Made by a program: the position numbers and the translations under genes. A stretch of 64,000 nt of DNA, from NCBI GenBank assembly GCA_014155875.1, contig JACEFZ010018105.1, positions 186,001 to 250,000 on the forward strand, written 5' to 3'. Positions 33,680 to 46,599 of this stretch are shown one piece after another (position 1 is the first letter of the stretch; the number at the start of each line of letters is the position of its first letter). Below the pieces are notes generated by a model. The model had not been told where the DNA came from. It ran no database searches and saw nothing but the letters and a program-made list of their open reading frames with translations. The stretch comes from Cepaea nemoralis. Taxonomy: Eukaryota; Mollusca; Gastropoda; Stylommatophora; Helicidae.

Positions 33680-35235
33680 TACTAAACATTTTCATTCATA
33701 AACATTGAGACAATGAATGTCATTGTGACTGAGATTGTCATTTTCATTTAATTTTAATTCACAATTTAGAACGGGACAAAGGAAGGCCCACCTGTGCAGC
33801 ACATTTTGCCAACGCTTCTGGGTACTGCAAGATGCGTTTTCGAGCATTTGCAACAGACTTCATAGTTACAAATTAAGTTGCTTGTACGACTAACAGTAGG
33901 ACTAGAAGAGATTGCCTGGTATATCACAACTACTACTACTACTTGTCAAGGAGAAGGTGCAGAAAAGGACAATCTCTCATGAAAGTGAGAGGAAACAGAA
34001 ACCCCAAACAACCTCTACATGATTTGTATCTTCAATTGCAGAAGAGCTCGCATTAGTTATTTTGACCAGAACAGTTAGCGACAAGTTGTGAAATGTGCGA
34101 TGGGAGAACTTGACGTATATTATGTCACATAATTAATAATTATGGGGTAGGATGGGTGGCGGCTTTTCGCGTTCGTTTATCTTTCATGTGAAATATATGG
34201 TGCCAATTTTTCGAAGTCTTGTCGACGCCAGAGCTGAAAGCTCAGTTTAAAAATCCTAGGAATTGAACGAGAACCAGTGATTGAGTTGCTAACTTGATTT
34301 TTCTCATCTTCTGTTGTACTCACCTATTTAGATCTCCCCCCCCCCCCCCCCCTTTCAAACATTTTCTTCTCAATTATGTGTATTTAATTAATCGCGTCTT
34401 TCCCGAACACATAATAAGTCCTTCTGATCTAAACTGTAGTTATTTTGTAGTGGCCGCGGTATTGTTCTAACAATTTAATTCAAGTGCTAAAAATGTACGA
34501 TGCGACTTCAAAAAGTAATGAGACGTTAATAATAATATTAATATCTGTTGACAAATACAATATTTAAATGTAAAGTTCACTTCTTTAGATACAAATTCAA
34601 GAAACGAAGCGACAGTTTGTATATATGTTGGTAAAATAATGCTTTAGAGTTATCTTAGAAGAGTTGGACAATGCTGCAAGTGAAACTAACAATAAGGAAT
34701 GAGCGAACTGCGATCTGTAAGAGTGCATAACCAGACAGAAGTCTTGGAGATCAATTGCAGCCAACCTATAGTGTGGAGATGGCACTTGTGTGGTTGATGA
34801 ATAATGGATTTGACCAATGCTTCCTCTGAGCAGTGAAGTGTTGTAACAAAAACTTCAACTTCGTGACCTATCATCATTAAAATTGTGGGCCAACCTACAT
34901 TTGACTATCGCATTGTTTCATGGTCTGCTCGGCGCTGTGTTGACAAATGTTGATTGTGAATCATCTGAAAGATTTAATTGTAATTGTTTCTGTCTCGGAA
35001 AGTAATTACTGCTGCCCAATCGAGGAAACAGCGATAACTATAAAACCACAAGTGAATTACTTTCACAGGGGTGGGGTGGAGGGGGGGGGGGGGGGGGCAA
35101 GTGTGCACAATGTGTAGATGGAAAACAATACGTTGTCAAATTTCTTCAGTAGACTGAAAGAAACACAATCACGCGTACCACGTTCATTGGTACACGCGAA
35201 ATATAATGTACACGATCACATATAGTTACACATAA
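33680..35235. other. No gene recognised; one poly-C and one poly-G run
   Basis: C-run at 34337-34352 and G-run at about 35083-35097. Otherwise unique-looking AT-rich DNA. Confidence 0.4.
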
Positions 35236-35239
35236 TATC

Positions 35240-35455
35240 AGTGCTTTGCTGTTCGGGTCTTTTGAGTCCTGAACAAGTGAGATTGGAGTAGAGACCCCGT
35301 TACCAAAGTATCATATTCACAAGAACTTTGCAGTAGAGATCATCTTCCCCTCGCCTTGCCTAGAAACCAATGAGGTATGCATGAGTGATACTGCAACTGC
35401 ACATGTGTAGAGAAGCATATTAGGATGTAACTAGGACACTTGGTCATTATTAAGC
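35240..35455. repeat. Dispersed repeat D, copy 3
   Basis: Landmarks are accaaagtatcatattcaca, atcatcttcccctcgccttg and tactgcaactgcacatgtgt, then gaggatgtaac-like sequence. Matches 14565-14800. Confidence 0.45.
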
Positions 35456-36324
35456 ACAGTAAATACGTTTTGGTTAAGAATAGGCCTAAGTTGGGCATAT
35501 TTCTTCATCGTCGTGAACGAAACATTGGAATGGCCAAATCACGTATAAATATACTAGCTATCACACGATGGAGGTCTTGCTTCAGAACTTATATACTACA
35601 TATTTTAATTATAGATAGTTCAGAGATTGTGAATTGAGAATAACAGGATAGAATAAACATATTATTGATTATCGTTGTAATTCTGTCGTCTTTGGTGTGA
35701 CTTCTTTTCGTAGGCTGCAGTATGAATGAGTGAGAATGAAACAAAATAGTTTCATGTCAAATATAATGGGAGCTCTCCGCTTCAGACACATAATGGGCAC
35801 AAGGGTATTTCTTGAACCACCAATGGCGTCACGATTAAATGGAGATTTTGCACTTCTGACCCATAAACAGACAGGCAAACCACAGCAAGCGCCGATTTAT
35901 GTTCTAGCAATCGGATTGAAGTTTTAAGAATAATTAGAAAGAAAAGCAGCCTTAAACTGGGCAACCATCTTGAGAAAGAACTCGGCAGAAGAAATCTACA
36001 GTTAACAAAATTATTGTTAATTTATCTATAGAAATAAACAATGAATACAACATTTCAACTGACAATTTATATTCATTGACAAAGACCACCTTAATCTGAC
36101 CAATTATTTTAACTAGATTAGATCAACGCAAGTTCAGCTCAGTAGCAACAGGATGTTGGAATTGAGTATATCTTGAAACTATGAATGATGACAATGAGTA
36201 TGCGCTAAATTGTGCTCAGGATTCGTTATAACATGTCGTGTTATTATTTTCTAACAATTACCGGAATTATCTATTATTACTTCATTTTAAAAGCATGTTA
36301 GAAATACAGAAGGAAGGTTAGTTG

Positions 36325-36555
36325 CATGTTCTTTACATGACGTCGCAATCAACCCCAGTATCTAGTGGCCGTTTGTGATTTTCATGGCAATTTTACGTTC
36401 ACTTATTTGCCATTGCTTTCTGAACGGCAGTTTGATATGCCATTGTAAAAGTCAACGCATAACGATCTACTCCTAAATTGCCTTAAACTGTCTACAAACC
36501 CAATATGTCGGGAATGTGAGGCTGCGTTCATTATCCCTTGGCTACAGACGCCTAC
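36325..36555 (-). mobile_element. SINE family A
   Basis: Inverted: gttgcatgttctttacatga, gtcgcaatcaaccccagtat, tttgccattgctttctgaac, and ttcattatcccttggctaca at the head. The B box is eroded. Confidence 0.7.
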
Positions 36556-36559
36556 TTAG

Positions 36560-38150
36560 GGTGTAAACTATAGACACTATAGTCTGTCCAGAAATGAATG
36601 CCTTCATGCATGATCAATTATTTTGAAAACTGTCTGTTGCATCGTTATTAAATGTTTCCTGCCGTCTTATATTTACCCCCACCCAAGGAATGTGTCTTTG
36701 ATAGGTCCAAAAGCAACTTAGATTATGAAAAGCGGCGACATTTCTTTGATGTTTTGGTGAAAAACTAGTGATTTCTCGCTAACAAACTTGTTTTACAGTA
36801 ATGCCCCGTCCCGCTACGCGAGGCTCTTGTCATAAGGCCAATCCCATGCCCCACGAGAAAATTAACTATTCAACGCTAATGCTTCCGTGTGAAGACGTAA
36901 TACATTAGTAATGTGCACTTCATCTCTGACCCGTAAATTATATACCGCATTTAAACAAACTTTGAAATCTGCTGTACAATCTCCAGAACAAAAATTCAAA
37001 TTGGTTTGTTGAGTGGACATAATGATAAGGTTATATGCTAAATCTCATCATTTTCCCTCAGTTGGTTACTGAAATATGAAATTTTATATGGGGGAAGACA
37101 AAAGTAAACAGACCATGGCATCCAAATTGTTTTGCGGATGAGTTCAAAATAATCAATTTTGTCCACACATCAGAGCCAATCCGTCGCCATGTTATGGTAA
37201 CGCGTTGACACCAAGACAAAGGAATTCCCAAGTTAATTAGATGAATCTATCTTGACCAATCAGTGGTATGAGAATATTCACGTCAAAAAGAATCACAACA
37301 AAGAATGTATCATCGCATGAAAACTATATTCAGCAAGAAGTGAAATGGAAATAGAACTACATATCCCACACGCTATTACTATCATGTTACATATAAGCCC
37401 ACTATTTAGAGGGGAGAAACAGACTTATCAAGAGTGTTGTAGTGTATTGATAATTGACAATGAAAATATTATGAATTGTCCATTGTTTAACTTCTCTCTG
37501 ACACGTCTATTTTATACTACCCTGCATGGCGTCGCAATGCCGCCCGTCGGTGCAAAGATTCAGAGAATATAAGAGAGTGTATTAGGCACACCAGAATCCA
37601 GTTAGCCTGAATCTTGAAGGCTTATCAATATTAGTGTTCATTATTTATACCAATATACTTATCTTCGCTGGTCAACGCAATCACAAAAGCTTTCATACGA
37701 CACAAGCTTCAATGAAGTATTATATTTATTTGCCGTTGTCAGTATGAGTGCAAAAATTACCCCTTTGGACAACAATACCCTTCCAATTAATATCCGAATT
37801 ATGCTGAATGATCACAGAATTATTAATTCGAGCCAGGCAATGGACTCTAGTATAACTTCTCTTCTGGGTTGAACGGGGTAGGGAAAATGATATTATTTAA
37901 AATATCATATTAATGTAACGATAAAGAGTATCAAGGAAAAGCCACATGTATGTATTAATTTAATGAAGATAAGACTATCAGTCACGTTTATGTTAGTTAA
38001 TACAGTTTGGCTTTGCATCCCAATTGTATCGGATTGGGGGTGGTGGATGTCACGATCTAGATTTATCTCCCTTCAGGGAAGGGAGCTAATCGAGGGCTAT
38101 GCTTTAACTATAATAACATGTGAATGACAAGAAGTTCGGGATGTAACTGA
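36560..38150. other. No gene or repeat recognised
   Basis: A 1.6-kb stretch with short open frames only, none with family signatures. Confidence 0.4.
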
Positions 38151-38157
38151 GTACTGT

Positions 38158-38435
38158 CTACGCAGTTAATGGATACGGAATAGATGTCGCGAAGGTTCTG
38201 CGACTGATTCCCCGTGAGGCGCCACATGTACCATGCCGGAAAGAGTGGGCGGTCATGACTCGCCATTTCACTCGATCACCACAGTCGTGGATCAGCTCAG
38301 TGTTCCTGTCTCTCCCATGCCATGTGGCCAAGCTAGCAAGGTATTTACTTCTCGGTCTTCCCTTTGGTTTGTTCGCTTCGATCATGCCAGTTGTCACCAA
38401 GTTCTCCAATTTATTTCTTCTCATAACACACGGTT
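38158..38435 (-). mobile_element. Non-LTR retrotransposon 3' end (family 1)
   Basis: The minus strand reads VMRRNKLENLVTTGMIEANK, PKGRPRSKYLASLATWHGRD, then NTELIHDCGDRVKWRVM and THSFRHGT-like residues. Open in one frame over this region, hence fairly young. It lacks the usual GATGAT tail. Confidence 0.75.
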
Positions 38436-38524
38436 TGTGTGCTTGTGTGTGTTTACACCAAAGAATAAGACAGAAACAGACAATACCAGAAGATGTATTC
38501 ATTCTACAGTAGATGGGGAAAACT

Positions 38525-38905
38525 ACACATCAATGAACAGCTGAAAGAATGGATGGGCAGATGAAGAAGTGAATAACGGGTGAATAAAGATGAGTGAATA
38601 GAGTGATGAATGAAGGGATAAGTAAATAGATTAATTAAGAAATGGACTACATGGTGAAACTAGGAACAAATTAATAGGTTAATGGATGAATGAGTGTATG
38701 AATAAAATAATGGGAGGATAAAGGCAGGAAAGAACGGATGGATAATTAGATGGGTGGATTAAGAAAAGAATGAGAAAATGAAGAATGGGTGGATAATTTG
38801 TTGGATGAAGACATGAATTACAGTATGAAAAATAAAAGAATGAATGGATAGATTGATGGGTGATAAACGGATGGAAAGTGGCTGAAGAAATAAATGAGTG
38901 AATGA
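38525..38905. repeat. Degenerate GAATGGAT-type purine-rich repeat
   Basis: Repeated gaatga, gatgga and gaatggatg motifs with drift over 380 bp. Confidence 0.6.
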
Positions 38906-39035
38906 ATCATCATCTACAGCCACCTTCACTTGCCAGAACATCCTCTGGGGCCCACTTCAGGCTGGAACCAACTGGGAGTCTGGGTCAGTTTTTAAAATCT
39001 GCCTTGATATGGATTTGAACCTAACGTAGCTCCCC
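38906..39035 (-). mobile_element. SINE family C, partial
   Basis: Landmarks: cacttgccagaacatcctct, aactgggagtctgggtcagt, aaatctgccttgatatggat, ttgaaccta. Confidence 0.6.
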
Positions 39036-39104
39036 ATATGTAAATGGTGTAGTAAAATATGATTTACACCTTTTAAAGGACCTGGGGTGGGGGGAATCTG
39101 AGAC

Positions 39105-39180
39105 AAAAGTGCAGAGGACAAAGTGGTGCTGGAAGGAAAAGTTGGTGGGAAGCGTGCAAGAGAAAGATAAGAGAATATAA
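39105..39180 (+). mobile_element. Non-LTR retrotransposon linker fragment
   Basis: Reads VVLEGKVGGKRARER, the EGK..GKR.RG linker. A related fragment lies at 39465, on the other side of a SINE C. Confidence 0.5.
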
Positions 39181-39188
39181 GTAAAAGA

Positions 39189-39457
39189 AAAAGTAAAGTA
39201 TCCTTTTACACGCCTTGAGGTTTATTTGGTATATGGACTAGCCCATAATTTAATTATCCAGTCGACAATCAATGGGTGAAAGGTCAATATCATGCCGGCC
39301 GCCTTGACCTCCTGTAATATTTTCTGGTGCTCATTTTAGGCTGGGTTGACCTGGAGCTAAGAGAAATTAAAACAAAAAGAAATCCGCCTCGTTGGGGATT
39401 CGAACACACGACCACTGGGAAGGTAGACAGCCGTGCCAGTTGCTGCCCTACCGCAAT
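39189..39457 (-). mobile_element. SINE family C, nearly full length
   Basis: From aagtaaagtatccttttaca through aaaggtcaatatcatgccgg, ccgccttgacctcctgtaat and ggggattcgaacacacgacc to agttgctgccctaccgca. This is the best-preserved complete copy. Confidence 0.8.
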
Positions 39458-39462
39458 TATAA

Positions 39463-39615
39463 CCGAAAATGCTGGAAGGAAAAGATTAGGGTAAACGTAC
39501 AAGAGGAAGACAACCGTGCATGTGTTTGAACAATATCACGAGATGGACTGGAAGAAGCCTGTATGAGTGTACAGTGAAGATGCAGACCATAGTGTGTGGG
39601 AGACCTTATGATGAT
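39463..39615 (+). mobile_element. Non-LTR retrotransposon 3' fragment
   Basis: Reads MLEGK then RTRGRQPCMCLNNITRWTG, with SLYECT following, and ends near ttatgatgatgaca. This matches the EGKR.RGRP..W..NI..WTG pattern of LINE C-termini. Confidence 0.55.
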
Positions 39616-39741
39616 GACACGCAGAGAAACCCTCGCATCCTTTGAAGCAGCATCATAAATACATTAACATGTTTATCGACATACATAGGGGACAAAAGAA
39701 ATACACAGAAATTAAAAAATATTGAAAACTCTAGGTACATT

Positions 39742-39985
39742 TTAGCCGGGCTCCGTGGCGAAGGTATTAAGGACTCGGTTCGTGATCCCGCATTCCCGCG
39801 TTCGAAACACAGCTGCGCACGATCTGGCAGCAGATCGCGTTGCGCTGGTTTCTTACGAAATGGTATGGGTGCCGGGCGTTCAGAAATTAATGACAAATTA
39901 CTGAACGTAAACTTGCCAAGACATCAACAACAGCAAAAAATGCTGGTGTTGACTGCAAACGTCCTGTAAAGGATATGAAACTAAC
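39742..39985 (+). mobile_element. SINE family A
   Basis: Complete head (agccgggctccgtggcgaag, gcgttcgaaacacagc) and body to gtcctgtaaaggatatgaaa. Confidence 0.9.
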
Positions 39986-40040
39986 TTTCATATGTTTATT
40001 TATAATGAAGTCAAATGTTTGTTTTCGGGATACTATAGAG

Positions 40041-40441
40041 CAGTGGTTCTCAACCTTTTTTGGCCCGTGCCCCCCTTCACCATTTGCCCCCCTTCACCAT
40101 ATTTTCAGAACGTCATCCCCCCCCCCCCTTTCATATTTCCTATCTAAAAATCCCATCACCCCTACATAGTATACGAAAAAATGGAAGGTAAATTTAATAG
40201 CATATACTAAAACAAGTCTAGACATCCACATAAAACATGATTTGTGGGTCTACTGACTTTATAAAATGAATTTTATAAGAATGAGACGTATATAACTATA
40301 AAGTATGAAGGGAAAAACAATATCAAGTAATCGGTTCTTGTATTAACGCGATCTTGAAATGGTCTTCATCCCCCCCCCCCCTGGAAACCCTAAAATTCCC
40401 CCGGAAGGGGGGGGGGATTCCCCACCGGTTGAGAACCACTG
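40041..40441. mobile_element. hAT-like MITE, 401 bp
   Basis: Terminal inverted repeats cagtggttctcaacc and ggttgagaaccactg, the well-known hAT (Charlie/Tip100-type) termini. Outside lie ctatagag and catagag, close to an 8-bp target duplication with one change. Contains C-rich and G-rich runs that pair with each other. No transposase. Confidence 0.85.
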
Positions 40442-40589
40442 CATAGAGTTTCCATTTACGAAAGAAGAAAATCGAGGCTTTCGAACTTACATATTACAAA
40501 AACATTCCTGGTGGTATACTTTGGACCAAGAAATAGTCTATCTCCTGGAAGTAAGGTCACGTGTCTACCAGCACAAAGACTTGTATAGA

Positions 40590-42160
40590 AAATGTTACAC
40601 TGGCTGACGCTCTTGCATAGGAAATATTACACTGGTTGATGTACATGTCACAGCAAATATTACACTGGTTGATGTACATGTCACAGAAAATATTACACTG
40701 GCTGATGTACTTGTCACCTTGTCACATAAAATATTACACTGGCTGATGTACATGTCACAGAAAATATTACACTGGTTGATGTACATGTCACAGAAAATAT
40801 TACACTGGCTGATGTACATGTCACATAAAATATCACACTGGCTGATGTACATGTCACAGAAAATATTACACTGGTTGATGTACATGTCACAGAAAATATT
40901 ACATTGGCTGATGTACATGTCACCTTGTCACATAAAATATTACACTGGCTGATGTACATGTCACAGAAAATATTACACTGTTTGATGTACATGTCACAGA
41001 AAATATTACATTGGCTGATGTACTTGTCACATTGTCACATAAAATACTACACTGGCTGATGTACATGTCACAGAAAATATTACACTGTTTGATGTACATG
41101 TCACAGAAAATATTACATTGGCTGATGTACGTGTCACCTTGTCACATAAAATATTACACTGGCTGATGTACATGTCACATAAAATATTACACTGGCTGAT
41201 GTACATGTCACATAAAATATTACACTGGCTGATGTACATGTCACATAAAATATTACACTGGCTGATGTACTTGTCACCTTGTCACATAAAATATTACACT
41301 GGCTGATGTACATGTCACAGAAAATATCACACTGGTTGATGTACATGTCACAGAAAATATTACATTGGCTGATGTACTTGTCACCTTGTCACATAAAATA
41401 TTACACTGGATGATGTACATGTCACAGAAAATATTACATTGGCTGATGTACTTGTCACCTTGTCACATAAAATATTACACTGGCTGATGTACATGTCACA
41501 GAAAATATTACACTGGCTGATGTACATGTCACAGAAAATGTCACACTGGTTGATGTACATGTCACAGAAAATATTACATTGGCTGATGTACTTGTCACCT
41601 TGTCACATAAAATATTACACTGGCTGATGTACATGTCACAGAAAATATTACACTGGCTGATGTACTTGTCACATAAAATATTACACTGGCTGATGTACAT
41701 GTCGCAGAAAATATCACACTGGTTGATGTACATGTCACAGAAAATATTACATTGGCTGATGTACTTGTCACCTTGTCACATACAATATTACACTGGTTGA
41801 TGTACATGTCACAGAAAATATTACATTGGCTGGTGTACTTGTCACCTTGTCACATAAAATATTACACTGTTTGATGTACATGTCACAGAAAATATTACAT
41901 TGGCTGATGTACTTGTCACCTTGTCACATAAAATATTACACTGGCTGATGTACATGTCACAGAAAATATTACACTGGCTGATGTACTTGTCACATAAAAT
42001 ATTACACTGGCTGATGTACATGTCACATAAAATATTACACTGGCTGATGTACTTGTCACCTTGTCACATAAAATATTACACTGGCTGATGTACATGTCAC
42101 AGAAAATATTACACTGGCTGATGTACATGTCACAGGAAATGTTAAACTGGCTGAGGTTCT
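40590..42160. repeat. Minisatellite, 33-bp unit, about 45 copies
   Basis: The unit is actggctgatgtacatgtca plus cagaaaatattac. A longer variant carries an extra ttgtcacctt. Variants gctgat/gttgat and cagaaa/cataaa are interspersed. Open frames on both strands are repeat artefacts. Confidence 0.97.
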
Positions 42161-42261
42161 TGTCTAATATTTAGCTATCTTATCCAGTGTATAAAATCCA
42201 CCAATCAGACGTATAATTAGTACATAGTTAATTTTGAAAAGTATGTGACTTTTCTGATACT

Positions 42262-42266
42262 ATATA

Positions 42267-42359
<93 letters not shown>
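42262..42359. repeat. (TA)n microsatellite
   Basis: About 95 bp of TA. Confidence 0.95.
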
Positions 42360-42360
<1 letters not shown>

Positions 42361-42363
<3 letters not shown>

Positions 42364-42850
42364 TAAATAATCTACATGTTATATGAAATAAACTAAATGT
42401 TTTGTGAAATAAACTAATGTTTGATAAAACTACCTGAAAGTTAAATGAAATAAAGTGCATTTTAAATGAAATAAACCAAAGGCAATATTAAACAAACTTT
42501 ATTTTAAATGGAATAAATTAAATGTTTGATTAAAACACAAAAAGTTAGATAAAAGAAACAAAATAGTTGAAATACATTAAACGTTAATTGAAATTAGCAA
42601 AAAATATGTTTGAAAATAAATATTAGATGAAATGTATTACATTTTAGATAAAATAAACTAAATGTTAGATTATTAAAAACTACATACTAAATGAAATAAG
42701 TTAAATGTTATATGAAATAAAGTAAATATTATATTAAATAAGAAAAACGCTCAACAAAATAAATGAAATTTTAGATGGAGTAAACTAAATATTTGAATTA
42801 AAAAGTACATGTTTTATCAAATAAACTAAATTTATATTAAACAAAGACAC
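42361..42850. repeat. AT-rich degenerate minisatellite
   Basis: Units like gttaaatgaaataaactaaa vary from about 22 to 30 bp. Confidence 0.75.
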
Positions 42851-43539
42851 TTTTAGATTTGTTTACTGCATTAAAACTTAATAGGTAAGAGGTTTGCTAA
42901 AATGGAGCTGTCCTAAAGTGTTTCCACTCAATAGGAACATAATGGCAGCTTTTCTCTGAAGAGGGCTAAAGCCACCCCTCGAGTCCTGTGAGACACTATC
43001 AATATCTATAACATGTACAACACAACAATTAATAATAAAAACTTTAATTATGAATTCTTACTAGCATGCCAGCATCTCCTTCGTTACAGAAAGAAGATTT
43101 ATTATAACACTTGATCACGTTTCTGCTGCATGTACTATTTTCTGTTTTTAGTTTATAGTTGTAGTCAGCATTCTCATCCGACAGTCTTCCATATACTTAT
43201 CTATCGGTTTATGTGTGGAATTATTCATCAGTTTTTCTCATCTCTTGTTTCCGTCTTATGTGTCAGCATCCAAAAGCTTCGTATTTACTTATCTATTAGT
43301 TTATGTGTGAAATTAGACACCAGTTTACTCATTCATTTTATATTATCTGTTTTTATAATAAATAATGTTTAAAATGCATCTTATATCAAAAGGTTCACCA
43401 GCCGTTGATCAGTTACTCGTGAAATGACCAACGTGATTTATGTTGTCTTGTCAAATGCATTCCTAACAAATATTGTCTTTTTAATCGACTCTGTTTTATG
43501 GTTATTCTATATGTGTATGCCCTATTTGTGAATTCCACC

Positions 43540-44190
43540 TCTTTCGTTGTCATTTTTTTTTCTGCTCTGTCCCGCTGTTGCTCTCCATGTTCAAGTCTCT
43601 CTTATCAATTTCAACACTTCTGTTATTACTTCTATCACTTTGTAGTCTAATTATAAAATAATTATGCCTCCTTGGCCACCTAAACGTCACTTCAGTTATC
43701 ACTTTGTTTCACCATGTCATGTTGTTACTCTAAATATGTCTGTTCTCTTTGTCATTTTCACCACTTCATTTGTTAATTTTATCCATGTTGTAGTGCTACT
43801 TTACATGTTTGTACTCTGTTCGTTACTTTCACTCCTTCGATTGTCATTTTCATTCACACGAGCAAGGTGTTACTTTAACTGTTTCTAACCTTTTTATTAC
43901 TTCCACCCCTTAAACTGTCCTTATTTAAGCACTCAATCATGTAGCCACTTTAACTGTTCCTGCCCTTTTTGTTACTTCCATCCCTTCAGTTGTCTTAATT
44001 TATCGACACTGCTGTCGTCACTTTAACTATTTATGTCCTCTTTGCTATTGCCACCCCTTCAGTTACCTTTATTTATCCACTCTATTATGTCGTCACTTTA
44101 ACTATTTCTGCCCTCTTTGTTACTTCCACCCCTTCAGTTGTTGTATTTATCAACTTTATCACGTGCTTCTGCCCTCTTTGTTACATTCAC
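43540..44190. repeat. Degenerate tandem repeat, about 65-75 bp unit
   Basis: Recurrent tctgccctctttgttacttc, caccccttcagttgtc and tttatccactctatcatg blocks, seven to nine copies. Confidence 0.75.
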
Positions 44191-44469
44191 GCCATCAGAT
44201 CCAGACAGTTATCTCATTAACTCGCCAGACCAGTTTATTATTACATCAAAGTAACAATTTCTGGTATAGAAAGATTAAATATACAACCGACTAGTAAATT
44301 TCTCTTCCTGTTTCTAATACAAGCTGGAAATAAATAAAATAAACAAACGAAACAACAAAGCTCATTGCCCGAAGAAAATGGTCGCTATTTTGAATCATCA
44401 AATCTTCTAACAGATAGCAGTAATAATAAATAATTTTTGTAGCGATCGTGTTCTTTTAGTTATAGACTC

Positions 44470-44640
44470 ATTTGCGTTTGGTCTGTCGTACCACTTCACA
44501 CGTTCGTGTCATATTTGATTTGGTATGTCTTACTACTTCACGCTGTGATATCATATCTGGTCTGTCATACTACTTCACGCATTCGTGGCATATCTGGCCT
44601 GTACATATTACTTCATATTTTCGTATCACATCTTTAAAGC
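44470..44640. repeat. Tandem repeat, about 40-bp unit, 4 copies
   Basis: Repeats of tggtctgtcgtaccacttca with cacgttcgtgtcatatt. Confidence 0.8.
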
Positions 44641-44724
44641 AAAAGATAAAGGTAGTCCCTGGTCATAGATGCTGGGAACTGTGTGAGATGATGAACAAAT
44701 ATCACCCACGACAGTAGGGGGAAA

Positions 44725-45060
44725 CGAGGCTGCAGTAAGCTGTAGAAATGCTTGATGACGTCATGATATGAATGAACCTGCCTTAATGTGTTATGGTGTT
44801 AAATATATTAGATGGTGTCATAATATCGATGGTGCTGCCGTAAGCGATGTAAAGTGTTATGTCGTTTGATATACTTTATGGTGTCATAGCATGGAATGGT
44901 GCTGCAGTAAGATGTATAAAGTGTTATATCATTAGATATACACGAAGGTGTCATATGCAGATTGCACCGCTGTAGACAGTATAAAGTGATACTGATATGT
45001 CGTTGGCTGTACGCACGGTGTCGTAATATAAATTATGTTACCGTGCCTTATACTACTAGA
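44725..45060. repeat. Degenerate tandem repeat, about 72-bp unit
   Basis: Blocks with ggtgctgcagtaagatgtat, aaagtgttatgtcgtt and gatatac...ggtgtcataa recur four to five times. Confidence 0.65.
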
Positions 45061-45810
45061 TAGACTTGGTGACTTCATAAATGGTATAAATTATCAATCC
45101 CTATCCTCCTCCGCATTTCTCTGACAGAAATAAAGTCACATGTAGTGACAGGCGCCTATAAAGATCAACGTTATAAAGTGGAAATTAGAGGACAGGTGAA
45201 ACAGTAGAATAATTAACATTTCTCGGCAACTATCCAGGCGGCCTTAATTCATCAGGCTCAAGGCCCCCCCTCCCCCCCCCCCCCCCGCACTCTCCCGCCG
45301 CCCTTTACCGCAACGTACTATAAGCAGACGACAGTGCAAACATCGAGTCGTGGAATCAATCAGCTAACATCTAATGACGACAGCGTCTCCATGAAGAATC
45401 AAGTCTACTTCGACACACCTACCAACCTGATACAACTAAAACACACTGTCATCGCTAACCAGGTACAACATTCATCTGAACTTATAATTTATAGCTATGG
45501 AATATCGACATAATTCGTAGCAGACAATTTTATAACATCAGAGCTCTCAGAAATGGCCACCAAACTTAGAATAATTTCACTAACACATTGACAACTTAGC
45601 TTAGCTTTTTACTTTGTGTGTTGGCTAGTATGTCTTCTAATTTCTAATTCGATTTCTTTTGTTTCTTTCAATGTTTAACAGTACCCGTGAATGTATTACT
45701 TCTATATTCGCATGGGTTCCCCAGCATTGTTCTTTCCCTCAGTCTACAAACTTCTGATATTTTCCGGATCCTATTTTTTTATGAAGTTGTGCCGACTCCA
45801 TTGTCACACT

Positions 45811-45866
<56 letters not shown>

Positions 45867-45868
45867 AC

Positions 45869-45901
<33 letters not shown>

Positions 45902-45920
45902 AAAAGAGAGAGAGAGCATA
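45811..45920. repeat. (AC)n followed by (GA)n
   Basis: About 27 CA dinucleotides and then about 45 bp of GA-rich repeat. A C-run lies upstream at 45262-45286. Confidence 0.95.
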
Positions 45921-46349
45921 TCCTAATATCCTATCACACATGGGAATTGAACTCCAGACACCCATTTGATGTAAGAAAGCGAGGTGAGCTCGGTGTGAAA
46001 AGGGGTTAACTCGCTCGTGCTTTAACGTTCTCTGGTTACCGCGGAGTTGTGGGTCCATTCCACACACTGATCAGTGGAACTTTCAACGTTGACTTCTCAT
46101 CGCCGACTTGGGGACGTAAATTACAAGTACCTCAGAAGTCAAATTGGGTTCGCATGATGGCGAAGGACATTGGTTATAGGGAAAACTATCCCTCACGCAA
46201 AAACCAATCCAATGTACTCACTAGTAGTAGCAACTACTAGTAGTGGTAGCATGCATGTCGACTACACTTGAGTTGAAAGAGAGCGAACTCAGAGAACAAG
46301 AAACTGATAGAAAGCGAGTAACTACCTATTAAACCGTCGTAAATATTTC

Positions 46350-46595
46350 TCCCTGGTCTAGGAGTTAACGTCTTTCTCTGTAGTCCTGTATATTCTCGTG
46401 AGTAACGTAACCTGCGCGAGAATCGGTAGCGGTTCTCGCCGCTTTCGAAACTTACGGGGTATGTGAGCCGGTCGCTCAGAAAGTAGTTGCAAACTACTGA
46501 GCGTAATCTTGCCTAGTACACCAACAGCTGCTGAAAAATACTGGTGTTGACCGCAACGTCCTGTAAGGGATATGCAACATTAAAAAAAAAAAAAA
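46350..46595 (+). mobile_element. SINE family A, second subfamily
   Basis: Head tctccctggtctaggagtta and body aaactactgagcgtaatctt, aatactggtgttgaccgcaa, cgtcctgtaagggatatgca, then an A-run tail. Confidence 0.9.
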
Positions 46596-46599
46596 GATT

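Noticed and set aside
40620..42150. Hammerhead boxes in the gctgatgtac repeats
   Set aside because: CTGATG is followed by T, not A, and no GAAA box or stems fit.
40590..42160. CRISPR-like array
   Set aside because: Contiguous 33-bp units without unique spacers.
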